From NCBI RefSeq assembly GCF_009789235.1, contig NZ_WSTB01000006.1, positions 62,001-126,000 of the forward strand: a stretch of DNA of 64,000 nt. Direction: 5' to 3'. Positions 37,709 through 46,643 of the stretch are shown piece by piece. Positions within the stretch are counted from its first letter, which is position 1. Every line of letters begins with the position of its first letter. The notes under the pieces were generated by a model. That model was not told where the DNA came from. It saw only the letters and a program-made list of their open reading frames with translations, and ran no database searches. A program made the position numbers and the translations under genes. The DNA comes from Flavobacterium hydrocarbonoxydans (GTDB lineage Bacteria; Bacteroidota; Bacteroidia; Flavobacteriales; Flavobacteriaceae).

Positions 37709-38146
37709 ATGTCAAAAGTAGAAGATTTTTTAACCAAAGAAGAAGAACAAGAAATTGTTGAAGCTATTCGTGTGGCTGAAAATAATACTTCTGGCGAAAT
37801 TAGAGTCCATATTGAACAAACAACTTCTAAAGTCCCTTTTGACAGGGCTTTAGAAGTTTTTCATGAATTAAAGATGGATGAAACCCAATTACAGAATGGT
37901 GTTTTATTCTACTTTGCTGTTGCCGATAAAAACTTTATTATTTGCGGAGACAAAGGAATCAATGATGTTGTGGCAAACGATTTTTGGGATTGTACCAAAG
38001 ATAAAATGGCGGAACAATTTAAGGCTGGAAAATTCAAGCAAGGTATTGTGGATGGTATTTTGAATGCCGGTGAACAATTAAAAAAGCATTTTCCGTGGTC
38101 AGCCGGAGACACCAACGAATTATCAAACGAAATCTCAAAAGGATAA
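37709..38146 (+). CDS. TPM domain protein, soluble form
   Basis: 145 residues with no signal or membrane span. The TPM (phosphatase-like, TLP18.3/Psb32/MOLO-1) fold opens with DFLTKEEEQEIVEAIRVAENNTSGEIRVHIEQ and has GVLFYFAVADKNFIICGDKGINDVV near 66-90. It forms a pair with the secreted TPM protein encoded one base downstream of its stop. The role is unknown; TPM proteins take part in protein or membrane repair in some systems. Confidence 0.9.
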   Translation: MSKVEDFLTKEEEQEIVEAIRVAENNTSGEIRVHIEQTTSKVPFDRALEVFHELKMDETQLQNGVLFYFAVADKNFIICGDKGINDVVANDFWDCTKDKMAEQFKAGKFKQGIVDGILNAGEQLKKHFPWSAGDTNELSNEISKG

Positions 38147-38147
38147 A

Positions 38148-38978
38148 ATGATGAAAATTTCCAAAAATCAAATTTCAAATTCCAAAGGAATTTTTCACTT
38201 TACCTTTTTGTTACTGGCCCTTTTCACCTTTAGTGGTGTTTTTGCTCAATTTACAATTCCGGAAAAACCAAGTTTTCAAACCTCAGTTTATGATTATGGG
38301 AATGTTTTAAGTGCTTCTGAAAAGTCGCAATTAGAAGAAAAACTAATTCGTTATTCTGATTCAACTTCAACCCAAATAGTAGTAATAACTATAGAAAGCC
38401 TAAAAGGCGAAGATGTAAGTCAGCTCGCTACAAAATGGGGACATACATGGGGATTTGGACAAGCTAAAGAAGACAACGGTGTCATTATTTTATTGGCTAA
38501 AGCCGAAAGAAAAATCGCAATCAATCCTGGTTATGGTTTAGAAGACAGATTAACTGCTGGAATAGGCGGCGAAATTATCCGAAATATTATCATTCCGGAA
38601 TTTAAAGCCGGAAGTTATTACAAAGGACTTGATAAAGGAGCCGATGCGCTTTTTGATGTTTTTAAAGGGAAATACAAAGGCGAACGCAAACAAAGCAAAG
38701 GAAAAAGTTTCCCGATACTTCCATTTATTATTATTGTCGTTATTGTATTAATTTTGCTTTCTCGAAACAAAAGAGGTGGCGGAGGAAATTCCGGCAACAA
38801 TAGCGGTGGCGGTCCTAGCCTGCTCGACGTTATTATTCTGAGTAATCTTGGAAGAAGCAGCGGAGGTGGTTTTGGCGGTTTTGGCGGAGGTTCATCTGGT
38901 GGTGGATTTGGCGGAGGCTTCGGTGGAGGTTTTGGCGGAGGCGGATTCTCTGGCGGAGGTTCTAGCGGAAGCTGGTAG
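38148..38978 (+). CDS. TPM domain protein with signal, membrane span and Gly/Ser tail
   Basis: 276 residues: an N-terminal signal (about 15-36, ending FAQF), a TPM domain (about 45-165 with VYDYGNVLSASEKSQLEEKL and GVIILLAKAERKIAINPGYGLED), one membrane span (about 186-202) and a low-complexity tail rich in Gly, Ser and Phe repeated as GGGFGG (about 206-276). YgcG-like architecture. It follows the soluble TPM gene by one base. Start choice: ATGATG allows residue 1 or 2. The signal sits unusually far in because of about 14 leading residues; an internal start is not ruled out. Confidence 0.9.
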   Translation: MMKISKNQISNSKGIFHFTFLLLALFTFSGVFAQFTIPEKPSFQTSVYDYGNVLSASEKSQLEEKLIRYSDSTSTQIVVITIESLKGEDVSQLATKWGHTWGFGQAKEDNGVIILLAKAERKIAINPGYGLEDRLTAGIGGEIIRNIIIPEFKAGSYYKGLDKGADALFDVFKGKYKGERKQSKGKSFPILPFIIIVVIVLILLSRNKRGGGGNSGNNSGGGPSLLDVIILSNLGRSSGGGFGGFGGGSSGGGFGGGFGGGFGGGGFSGGGSSGSW

Positions 38979-39048
38979 TTTTTTTGTTTCAGGTTTCAAG
39001 TTTTATGCTGAAATCAGTTTTAAATTTATAATTCATAATTCAATTTAG

Positions 39049-39462
39049 ATGTTATCACATAAAGCAAAATACGCTCTTAAAGCCTTACTTTATTTAGCAG
39101 AACAAGACGAAAATCATATTTCTAGAACAATAGAAATTGCTGATGGTGCCAATATTCCTAAAAAGTTTTTAGAGCAAATTTTGTTAGACTTAAAACGTGG
39201 ACGTTTTGTGAGCAGTAAACAAGGGAAATTTGGCGGATATTATCTGATAAAATCAAAAAACGACATTACTTTGGCCGAAATTCATCGTTTATTTGATGGT
39301 GCCATTGCACTTTTACCCTGTGCTTCTTTAAATTTTTATGAGCCTTGCACCGATTGCAAAACCGAGTCAGAATGCAGCCTACGTCACGGTTTGCTTCTTA
39401 TCCGGGACAAAACTTTGAAAGCTATGGAAGGGATTACAATCGCTTCATTGGTCAAGAAATAA
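39049..39462 (+). CDS. Rrf2 family regulator, possible Fe-S or thiol sensor
   Basis: 137 residues. HTH of the Rrf2 type: HKAKYALKALLYLAEQ, RTIEIADGANIPKKFLEQILLDLKRGRFVSSKQGKFGGYYLIK. C-terminal cysteine cluster PCASLNFYEPCTDCKTESEC (near 85-105): C-x7-C-x2-C-x5-C, an IscR-like cluster-binding loop with different spacing. A 19-bp palindrome lies just downstream over a promoter (39480-39498), a likely operator. Members of this group control Fe-S, sulphur or redox genes; the target here is inferred from the neighbours. Confidence 0.9.
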   Translation: MLSHKAKYALKALLYLAEQDENHISRTIEIADGANIPKKFLEQILLDLKRGRFVSSKQGKFGGYYLIKSKNDITLAEIHRLFDGAIALLPCASLNFYEPCTDCKTESECSLRHGLLLIRDKTLKAMEGITIASLVKK

Positions 39463-39479
39463 AAAAATATTTTTTTAAA

Positions 39480-39512
39480 TTCTACTAACTTAATAGAATT
39501 TGTATATATTTG
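39480..39512 (+). promoter_or_regulatory. Palindromic operator candidate and promoter
   Basis: TTCTACTAACTTAATAGAA (39480-39498) is a 19-bp palindrome with one mismatched pair around the central C. It is followed by TATATTTG (39505-39512), which fits the -7 consensus TAnnTTTG. The palindrome covers the region where the -33 element and polymerase would bind, so bound protein would repress. Partial repeats of TTCTACTA recur at about 39602 and 39680. The nearest regulator gene is the Rrf2 gene just upstream. Confidence 0.6.
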
Positions 39513-39550
39513 CAAAAATAATTAACATATCATATACAAATTTTAAACCT

Positions 39551-39664
39551 ATGAAAGTACATTTCAGTAAACCAGGTGTCTTAAAAAATCTTTTACAAAT
39601 CAATTCTACTAGTAATTTCACAACTGTGAAAAACAATTCATTCATGATGTGCATGTGTTGGTAA
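39551..39664 (+). CDS. 37-residue peptide with Met/Cys/Trp-rich end
   Basis: ATG at 39551 to TAA at 39664, starting 38 bases after the -7 element. The product is KVHFSKPGVLKNLLQ at the front and ends FMMCMCW: three Met, two Cys and one Trp in the last six residues. Such a tail makes translation sensitive to sulphur amino acid supply, so a leader-peptide role for the following receptor is one option. A secreted CxC metal-binding peptide is another. It lies between an Rrf2 gene and a TonB receptor gene. Being real is supported by its promoter and position, not by similarity I can name. Confidence 0.6.
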   Translation: MKVHFSKPGVLKNLLQINSTSNFTTVKNNSFMMCMCW

Positions 39665-39709
39665 AAAAATTTAATTTAAATTCTACTAATTACATATACA
39701 TACTATAAA

Positions 39710-42253
39710 ATGAAAACATCTATAAAAAACATATTTACAATTATCTTATTCTTAACATTTTCAATTTCGTTCGCACAAAACGTTGAAGGTATTGTAACCA
39801 ATAGTGAAAATCAGCCTTTAGCAGCTGCAAACGTGGTGATAAAAGGGACTACAAACAATACTATAACTGATGAAAACGGAAAATTCAGTATTGATACAAA
39901 AGGAAAACTTCCTTTAACTCTATTAGTACAATATGTCGGTTACAAAACATCTGAAATATTTGTCTCAGAAATTACAAGTACTGCCGTTAATGTGATTCTG
40001 GCAGAAGAAAATCAACTTGTAGAAGTTGTGGTTTCGTCTAGAAGACGCATCGAAAAAGTTCAGGATGTCCCGATTGCTGTATCTGTTATAACGGGAAAAC
40101 AAGCAGAACAAGCCGGAGCATTTAACGTGAATCGTATTAAAGAATTAGTTCCATCCGTACAATTATACTCCTCAAACCCTAGAAATACCGGAATCAACAT
40201 TCGCAGTTTAGGTTCGCCATTTGGACTTACCAATGACGGTATCGATCCCGGTGTTGGTTTTTATGTAGATGGTGTTTATTATGCGCGTCCAGCTGCTACA
40301 ACATTAGATTTTATAGATGTAGAGCAAATAGAAGTTTTACGTGGACCACAAGGTTCTTTATTTGGCAAAAATACTACTTCCGGTGCTTTTAATATCACTA
40401 CCCGCAAACCAAGTTTTACTTCCGGAGCCGACTTTGAAGTAAGCTACGGAAACTATGCTTTTCTGCAAGCCAAAGCTTCTATAACAGGGGCTTTAAGTCA
40501 AAAAATAGCTGGCCGTATCTCTTTTTCAGGCACCCAACGTGATGGTTTAGTTGATAATATTGTAACCGGAAGAGCAACCAATACCCTAAATAATCAGGGA
40601 ATTAGAGGGCAACTACTTTATACTCCAACAGAAAACACAAATATTATATTTGCTGCCGATATCACAACGCAGCGTCCTGACGGATATGCACAAGTAGTCG
40701 CTGGTGTTGCTCCTACTCAAAGAGCGGCTTACCGTCAGTTTGATGCTATTATTGCTGATTTGAATTATCAACTTCCTAGCAGAAATGCCTTTGATCGTAA
40801 AATTGATCAGGATACTCCATGGCGTTCAGGACAAGATATGGGAGGTGTTTCCCTTAATATTGACACAAAAATTGGAACTGGAACTCTAACCTCAACAACA
40901 GCCTGGCGTTTCTGGAACTGGGATCCATCCAATGACAGAGATTTTACCGGATTGCAAGTATTAGCAAAATCGCAAAACCCAACCAGACAAACGCAAATCA
41001 CGCAAGAGGTTCGTTATGCAGGTCAACTTAGCTCAAAATTAAGTGGTGTTGTAGGTGTGTTTTTTATTGACCAAACTTCGCAAACTGATGGAACTGAAGA
41101 ATCAGGTAGCGCACAATGGCGTTTTTCTCAAAGTACCACAAGCGATTTATGGAAAACACCAGGCCTTTTTGAAGGATACGGAATAAAAACCGATGCCAGA
41201 ATAAGAGCTTCGAGTGCGGCAGTATTTGGACAATTAGACTGGGCGATTACAGAAAGTTTGCATGTATTACCGGGCCTTAGATATAATTATGATAAAAAGG
41301 ATGCGGATTATTCACGTACAACATACGGAGGTTTACAGACAACGGATCCGGCATTAATTGCTTTGAAAAAATTAGTTTATACCGATCAGGCTTTTTCATC
41401 AAATACAGATGATACCGACTTTTCTGGAAACTTAACCGTATCCTACAAAGCAACCGACAAGATCAATGCCTATGCAACTTTTGCAAAAAGTTACAAACCT
41501 GTTGGTGTAAACGTTGCAGGACTGCCTACTCTTGCGGGTCAGCCTATTCTTGAACTTGCGGTAATCAAACCTGAAGAGGTAAATCATTACGAAATTGGAG
41601 TAAAAACTTCTCCTTTTAAAAATTCGATTTTGAACTTAACTGCTTTTAATACAGATATCAGAGATTTTCAAACTAACGTTCAGGCAGCTGAATTAGGGGT
41701 AAACAGAGGATATCTTGCTAATGCCGACAAAGTACGAGTAAGAGGTTTTGAACTAGACGCCAGTTTTGTAGTCAATCCGCATTTGACGATTAATGGAGCG
41801 GCTACTTATACAGATGCTAAATATGTAAAATTTACTAATGCGCCCCTACCGTTAGAAGAAACTGGGGCTGCGGTATCTTTCAAAGATGTTTCAGGAACAG
41901 ATTTACCAGGCGCATCAAAATGGGCAGGCTCGTTAGGCGGTGAACTTTCAGACAAAGCTAAATTCTTTGGAAATGCAGGAAAAATTTTCCTTGGAATTGA
42001 TTCTTATGCTCGTTCCGAATTTTCATCAAGCCCATCGGCTTCAAAATATTTAGTTGTTGATGGTTATGCCATTTTTAATGCCCGTTTAGGTTTCCGTGCA
42101 ACCGATGGTTTATCTGTTCAATTCTGGGGGCGTAACCTTTTTAACAAAGATTATTACGAACAATTATTGCCTGCAGGAGGAAATTCAGGACAATATGCGG
42201 GAGTATTAGGTGATCAAAGAACGTATGGTATTACATTGAAATACGCTTTATAA
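39710..42253 (+). CDS. TonB-dependent receptor
   Basis: 847 residues: signal peptide (cleaved near FAQN, 21-24), a carboxypeptidase regulatory-like domain (VEGIVTNSENQPLAAANVVIKGT, about 24-105), plug (VQDVPIAVSVITGKQAEQAG..IEVLRGPQGSLFGKNTTSGAFNI near 118-225) and a C-terminal 22-strand barrel ending in the aromatic residue pattern ITLKYAL. It takes up a large substrate across the outer membrane. No SusD partner follows, so it is not a polysaccharide-type pair; a siderophore, cofactor or sulphur compound is possible given the Rrf2 and Met/Cys peptide upstream (inference). Confidence 0.93.
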   Translation: MKTSIKNIFTIILFLTFSISFAQNVEGIVTNSENQPLAAANVVIKGTTNNTITDENGKFSIDTKGKLPLTLLVQYVGYKTSEIFVSEITSTAVNVILAEENQLVEVVVSSRRRIEKVQDVPIAVSVITGKQAEQAGAFNVNRIKELVPSVQLYSSNPRNTGINIRSLGSPFGLTNDGIDPGVGFYVDGVYYARPAATTLDFIDVEQIEVLRGPQGSLFGKNTTSGAFNITTRKPSFTSGADFEVSYGNYAFLQAKASITGALSQKIAGRISFSGTQRDGLVDNIVTGRATNTLNNQGIRGQLLYTPTENTNIIFAADITTQRPDGYAQVVAGVAPTQRAAYRQFDAIIADLNYQLPSRNAFDRKIDQDTPWRSGQDMGGVSLNIDTKIGTGTLTSTTAWRFWNWDPSNDRDFTGLQVLAKSQNPTRQTQITQEVRYAGQLSSKLSGVVGVFFIDQTSQTDGTEESGSAQWRFSQSTTSDLWKTPGLFEGYGIKTDARIRASSAAVFGQLDWAITESLHVLPGLRYNYDKKDADYSRTTYGGLQTTDPALIALKKLVYTDQAFSSNTDDTDFSGNLTVSYKATDKINAYATFAKSYKPVGVNVAGLPTLAGQPILELAVIKPEEVNHYEIGVKTSPFKNSILNLTAFNTDIRDFQTNVQAAELGVNRGYLANADKVRVRGFELDASFVVNPHLTINGAATYTDAKYVKFTNAPLPLEETGAAVSFKDVSGTDLPGASKWAGSLGGELSDKAKFFGNAGKIFLGIDSYARSEFSSSPSASKYLVVDGYAIFNARLGFRATDGLSVQFWGRNLFNKDYYEQLLPAGGNSGQYAGVLGDQRTYGITLKYAL

Positions 42254-42283
42254 AAAAACAAAAAATTGGTTAGGTTAGTGATT

Positions 42284-42318
42284 AAACGAGATGTGCTTTG
42301 GAGCATATCTCGTTTTTT
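42284..42318 (+). terminator. Terminator after the TonB receptor gene
   Basis: AAACGAGATGTGCT and AGCATATCTCGTTT pair with a four-base loop, followed by a T run. Confidence 0.8.
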
Positions 42319-42459
42319 TGTTTTATTTTTTTAATGTCAAGAAATCAATGACAGCTATTTTGGATATGTAAACAAAAACTGCACATCCAGTTAGCGTATC
42401 CATTGACCATTTACAATGGTTAAGAAAAAAAGCCAACAAGATGTGAAATAATATTTTTC

Positions 42460-43242
42460 TTATTTGATCCATCCTATATTTTTTTTAAAATCATCTTTTA
42501 AAAACATTTCTATCTGTTTAAAAGAAAAAAAAAGATTGTCTTCAATATCAAAATCACCCTTATTAAAACCATAGTTGTATATAAACTCAATTCCATCTTC
42601 TCTGATAATAAATGAAGTAAGATTATCCTTTTTGAATATATTTTTTGACTTAATTAGCGATTTATATATATCTGAATCTTTTAAATTTTTCTTCTCTTCA
42701 TTGAAGAGATCTTTTAATCTGCCATTTAAAATTTTATCACTAATTTTAATTAAAGCATTTACTTTTTCCTCCTTTAGAACATCTTTGTATTGTAGCATTC
42801 GTGAATTTTTAACATCGAAATTATAGTAATATGTTTCGATAGTTGAACTTCCTGCAAGTGATTCATAATTCATAATCACGCTGAGTAAATTGAAATTATT
42901 GAAAGAAATTGTACAATTTGTATTTAATAAACCGCTAAAATTATTATTATCACAGTTTTTTTTCTTTATTCTAATTGATTCTCTTACAAATTCTATAGGC
43001 TTTAATATAGGTTTTTCACTATCCAAATAATTCATATAATCTTTAGCAATAACAGTATTGAAAAAGTTGTTTTCATTTTTACCTAATATGTCTGGAAATT
43101 CATAAAAAAATATTTCTTTATTGCACTTAATAGAATCTTTAATAATTAAAACTTCAGCATGAAACTTATTTTTAATCTGACTTTGACAAGAGCAAATATT
43201 TAAGCAAAATAATATTAGTAGTTTATTAATATTTATTTTCAT
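42460..43242 (-). CDS. Lipoprotein, probable immunity protein of the adjacent effector
   Basis: 260 residues; signal peptide ending ICSCQSQ (Cys17 or 19). The middle has the pattern IETYYYNFDVKNSRMLQYKDVL followed by NDLIIRE-like strands, and FIIREDGIEFIYNYGFNKGDFDIED near 225, resembling DUF3298/RsiV-type lysozyme-binding domains. It follows the effector gene by 8 bases on the same strand. As a periplasmic lipoprotein it could block a peptidoglycan hydrolase, so an immunity role is a good guess, but it is not proven. Confidence 0.6.
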   Translation of the reverse strand: MKININKLLILFCLNICSCQSQIKNKFHAEVLIIKDSIKCNKEIFFYEFPDILGKNENNFFNTVIAKDYMNYLDSEKPILKPIEFVRESIRIKKKNCDNNNFSGLLNTNCTISFNNFNLLSVIMNYESLAGSSTIETYYYNFDVKNSRMLQYKDVLKEEKVNALIKISDKILNGRLKDLFNEEKKNLKDSDIYKSLIKSKNIFKKDNLTSFIIREDGIEFIYNYGFNKGDFDIEDNLFFSFKQIEMFLKDDFKKNIGWIK

Positions 43243-43250
43243 GATTACAC

Positions 43251-44624
43251 TTATTTTTTACCAACCTCTATCTTAGATTCTAATTCATCTAATAAAATCT
43301 GTGCATTTTCATCTTTAAGATTAACTGTTTTTTTGGTAGCTGAATCCTTTTGAGTTCTTTCTTCTAATAAAAATTTTAATCTTGCAATAATTTTTTTCTT
43401 TTCATCATCTGTGCCATTTTCATATTCAAGTTTATAATGTTTGAAAACTTTAAAACCTTCTTCTTCTCTCGCCAATTTAGTATATTTATTCCTAACTTCC
43501 AATCCATTATATCCTCCATTAACGGCTTTAGTCGCTTTTTTAACATCATCTAAATCTCCATTTTTATATACACTACCATTTCCTTCTACCCAATACCAAT
43601 TTGCTGATTGCACACCATAAATTGTATTCTCTGCAACTTTGTCAAAATTCCCTTCAAGTTTAACACTATCTGTTGTCTTAGTAAAATCAATTTCTCCGGT
43701 TTTATCATCAGGAAAAGGATATTTTTTTCTAAACTTTGTGAAATTTTCATAATTATCCTTAAATGTAATTTGTTTAATCCCCTTACCTCTAAATTTCCAA
43801 CCATCTCTACTCATTTCGTCTCCATTTCCAAATCTATTAGCATATGCTCTAGATAAAATTTGAATACCAAAAGAGGAATGAATTTTTAAGTAGATCTGAT
43901 AATCAATAGTTTTGTCAGAATTTAAAATCTCTTTAATCAATTTGTCAACTCTTTTCTTGCTATTTTTAGGATCTTTTTCTCCTTTATATTTTCCATATAT
44001 CTCTTTTTCATCCACAATAACTTTTTGTGCTTTTAGAATATTTTTTAATTCTGCATTAGTTTTTGTTATTATTTTACCATCTTTATCAACAATTTTAAAA
44101 ATAGTTGATAAATTATCATTTAATGAATCTAGAACAATATCATCAATTTCTTGATTATCTTTAAATCGTGACACACCTTGATTAAAAATACTTAAGCTAG
44201 ATGATGAATAAACACTTCCTTCATAAGTGCTTTTAAACTTAGATTCAGCACCCACTTGAGATATAAAATGAGCTTTTCTTAAGCACGTATCAAGTTTGAA
44301 ATCGAATCTGTATTTATTTATTAGCCCAATTATTTCTTTTACTTTTGATTCATCTTCTAGTTTACCATCAAGTTTTCCTGTTAGTATATATTTAATTTGA
44401 TTTAAAGTAATCTCTTCCTCACAATGGGTGCATTTGTATGGTTCTGTTATTTCTCCCTCAATCTGGGGTGGATCCAAAGGTTCTGTTGTATAAATATGTT
44501 CTCCGTCAGCACTAAGATATATTCTACCCCCTGCATTAAACACAATATCTCCCTCAGAGTAGATATGATGTTCACCTCCTGTGGTCTTTGTTATTGTTCC
44601 CTCTACAATTCGTATTCTACTCAT
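43251..44624 (-). CDS. Type VI effector: GH19-like peptidoglycan hydrolase
   Basis: 457 residues. The first 55 residues (MSRIRIVEGTITKTTGG, then EGDIVFNAGGRIYLSADGEHI) and a CxxC (Cys65, Cys68 in YKCTHCEEEITLNQIKYIL) look like the adaptor part of Bacteroidota VgrG-linked effectors. The rest matches glycoside hydrolase 19 (chitinase/lysozyme type): KAHFISQVGAESKF near 117-130 with Glu127 and Glu135 as catalytic candidates, YANRFGNGDEMSRDGWKFRG near 261 and the GKGIKQITFKDNY block after it. AVNGGYNGLEVR lies near the end. It would cleave the cell wall of a rival. It lies 6 bases after vgrG. Confidence 0.78.
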   Translation of the reverse strand: MSRIRIVEGTITKTTGGEHHIYSEGDIVFNAGGRIYLSADGEHIYTTEPLDPPQIEGEITEPYKCTHCEEEITLNQIKYILTGKLDGKLEDESKVKEIIGLINKYRFDFKLDTCLRKAHFISQVGAESKFKSTYEGSVYSSSSLSIFNQGVSRFKDNQEIDDIVLDSLNDNLSTIFKIVDKDGKIITKTNAELKNILKAQKVIVDEKEIYGKYKGEKDPKNSKKRVDKLIKEILNSDKTIDYQIYLKIHSSFGIQILSRAYANRFGNGDEMSRDGWKFRGKGIKQITFKDNYENFTKFRKKYPFPDDKTGEIDFTKTTDSVKLEGNFDKVAENTIYGVQSANWYWVEGNGSVYKNGDLDDVKKATKAVNGGYNGLEVRNKYTKLAREEEGFKVFKHYKLEYENGTDDEKKKIIARLKFLLEERTQKDSATKKTVNLKDENAQILLDELESKIEVGKK

Positions 44625-44630
44625 AATAAT

Positions 44631-46451
44631 TTAATTTTGACTGGTTCCTTCTCCGCTATTGTATTTGATATTATTTTTAGAATGTTTAGTCAGGTCCTTT
44701 TCGCTATCATTCGTAAAACTGCCTTTTCCACTCTCATGTCTATCTTTTTCCGTATGCGATTCAAAATCACCTTTTATATGCTCAAAATATTTACCTTTTA
44801 CGATCAGGCTTTTATTCCCTGCCGTTGTACTCAAAAGACCTCCAACATCAATGGTCTTGCTTAGTGTTATGGTTTCAATTGAAGTTTGCCCAAGTGTAGT
44901 AGTCATATTATCTCCTACATTTATAATAAGGTCTTTGCAATTAAGTGTCAAAGTTCCTGGAGTGGCTACCGTTATATTTCCGCCTTCCTCATCAAAATGA
45001 AGTTCGTTGCCGCTCGGGTCTGAGAGTTTGATGTACATTTTTTCTACAAATTTTAGCATTTGTCCAAATCTCAGGAAAATACCTTTTATCATATTCTTCG
45101 GGTCAAAATTCTCTGGTTTCGCTTGTCCATTATAAAGCGAATGCGAAACAAATGGCCTGTCAATATTGTCTCCTTCAAAACCTATCATGACTTCGTCTCC
45201 AATTTCGGGAATATGGTAAGAACCTCTTCCTTGCCCTGCGTAATTAGTGCCAACACGCATCCAGTCGCTTTCGTTTTTATCATCGCCAGACCAGTTAAAA
45301 CGAACTTTTACGCGTCCTAATTTTTCAGGATCGTTATTGTCGGTTACTTTTGCGGGTTGCGTTCTGGCTAACGAAAAAATTTCAACATCGGTATATGGAG
45401 GAGCGTAAACATCGGAAGGAATTGCTACAAATTCGCAACAATAATTACCTCTTCCAGTTGACAAATGGGTCACTTCGATTACGACTAAATCTCTTGGAAC
45501 CTCTTGCTCTTTGATGTTAAAAACCTGTCCCAAACCTAATGGCAAATGCGACATTCCGGTATAAAAAACGCTGCCGGCATCTTTAGCAGCGGCTTGCATT
45601 TTGACCATTTCTTCTATTTCTGTGCTATTATGGGCTTGGGAGGTATAACTTCCGTAAATTCGCAGATAATCATGCGAATAAACTATCTGAGCCTGATCAC
45701 GAGTGATGACCCTGGACAACGAATCCTGACTACCTGTTGGGGTTTTGGGTACATGACTTTTTAGTGTATTGGCTGTATTAAAGTCATACCCCGACAACGA
45801 AGTTTTGTGTGATTCCAGAACGGTTTCGATGCCAAAATTATGCAGCGAAGAACCGTTTATGAGCTTTATTTTACTTTGTTTGAGTTGCCCAAACTGCATG
45901 CGCATGCCATCAAAATAAAACCATTGTCCGTAGCGGATTGCCATCCTTCTGAGAAATTCAAAATTGGTTTCGTTGTTTTGCGTAATGGCATCAAAACGTT
46001 TGGTATAAGTGGGTTTTATGGCTTCCTGCTGATAAAATTCGCCCGGGCCTTCCTTTGAAAAAATATCCAAAGCAATTTCTTCCAGGGTCTGATTCTTAAA
46101 AATTCGGGTTTTTCTTAAATCATTTAACACAGCGGTATGACTAACACCTGTTACATGAAGTCCAACAGGGCTTCCGTTTCGATATTGTGTCATGGTTTTG
46201 GTGATGATGCCTTTGGACATCAATTTGGTTCCGCCTTCGGTTTTAAAAATAAAAATAACTTCACCACCATTAAACATCTGAATTTGCTTAAACTGTTCTT
46301 CTGGTTTGATGACTATCGAACCGGTGTAATGCCACATAAACGAAAAATAATGGTGTTCATTCATTTTTTGTTCTAATCGCAATTCAGAATGGATTACTTG
46401 TTTTTGAAATCCTGTAACGGAAATGTGAACTTGGTCCGCAAATTTTCCCAT
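44631..46451 (-). CDS. vgrG: VgrG spike protein of the type VI secretion system
   Basis: 606 residues. The first 350 residues are the gp27-like base of VgrG (LRLEQKMNEHHYFSFMWHY; IFKTEGGTKLMSKGII; FLRRMAIRYGQWFYFDG near 165). Then comes a gp5-like OB-fold (ARTQPAKVTDNNDPEKLGRVKVRFNWSGDD near 355-384; YHIPEIGDEVMIGFEGDNIDRPFVSHSLYNG near 408-438), and a beta-helical spike with a Lys/Asn-rich end. No other tss genes are in the window, so this is an orphan VgrG island with its effector and immunity genes in one operon. No effector domain is fused to it. Confidence 0.88.
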   Translation of the reverse strand: MGKFADQVHISVTGFQKQVIHSELRLEQKMNEHHYFSFMWHYTGSIVIKPEEQFKQIQMFNGGEVIFIFKTEGGTKLMSKGIITKTMTQYRNGSPVGLHVTGVSHTAVLNDLRKTRIFKNQTLEEIALDIFSKEGPGEFYQQEAIKPTYTKRFDAITQNNETNFEFLRRMAIRYGQWFYFDGMRMQFGQLKQSKIKLINGSSLHNFGIETVLESHKTSLSGYDFNTANTLKSHVPKTPTGSQDSLSRVITRDQAQIVYSHDYLRIYGSYTSQAHNSTEIEEMVKMQAAAKDAGSVFYTGMSHLPLGLGQVFNIKEQEVPRDLVVIEVTHLSTGRGNYCCEFVAIPSDVYAPPYTDVEIFSLARTQPAKVTDNNDPEKLGRVKVRFNWSGDDKNESDWMRVGTNYAGQGRGSYHIPEIGDEVMIGFEGDNIDRPFVSHSLYNGQAKPENFDPKNMIKGIFLRFGQMLKFVEKMYIKLSDPSGNELHFDEEGGNITVATPGTLTLNCKDLIINVGDNMTTTLGQTSIETITLSKTIDVGGLLSTTAGNKSLIVKGKYFEHIKGDFESHTEKDRHESGKGSFTNDSEKDLTKHSKNNIKYNSGEGTSQN

Positions 46452-46643
46452 GGCTTGTATGTTTTATTATTTATAAGAATTAGTTGATATAAAAATAATA
46501 AAATTTAAATATAAAATAAGAAAAGTACTATTTTTAATCTTAAATCACAAAATTATGCTAAAATCAAATTTTAAACATTTTCAATTCTCTAAAATATATT
46601 CTGAATTATATATATTCGCAGCTTGAATGAATATATAGTTTGA

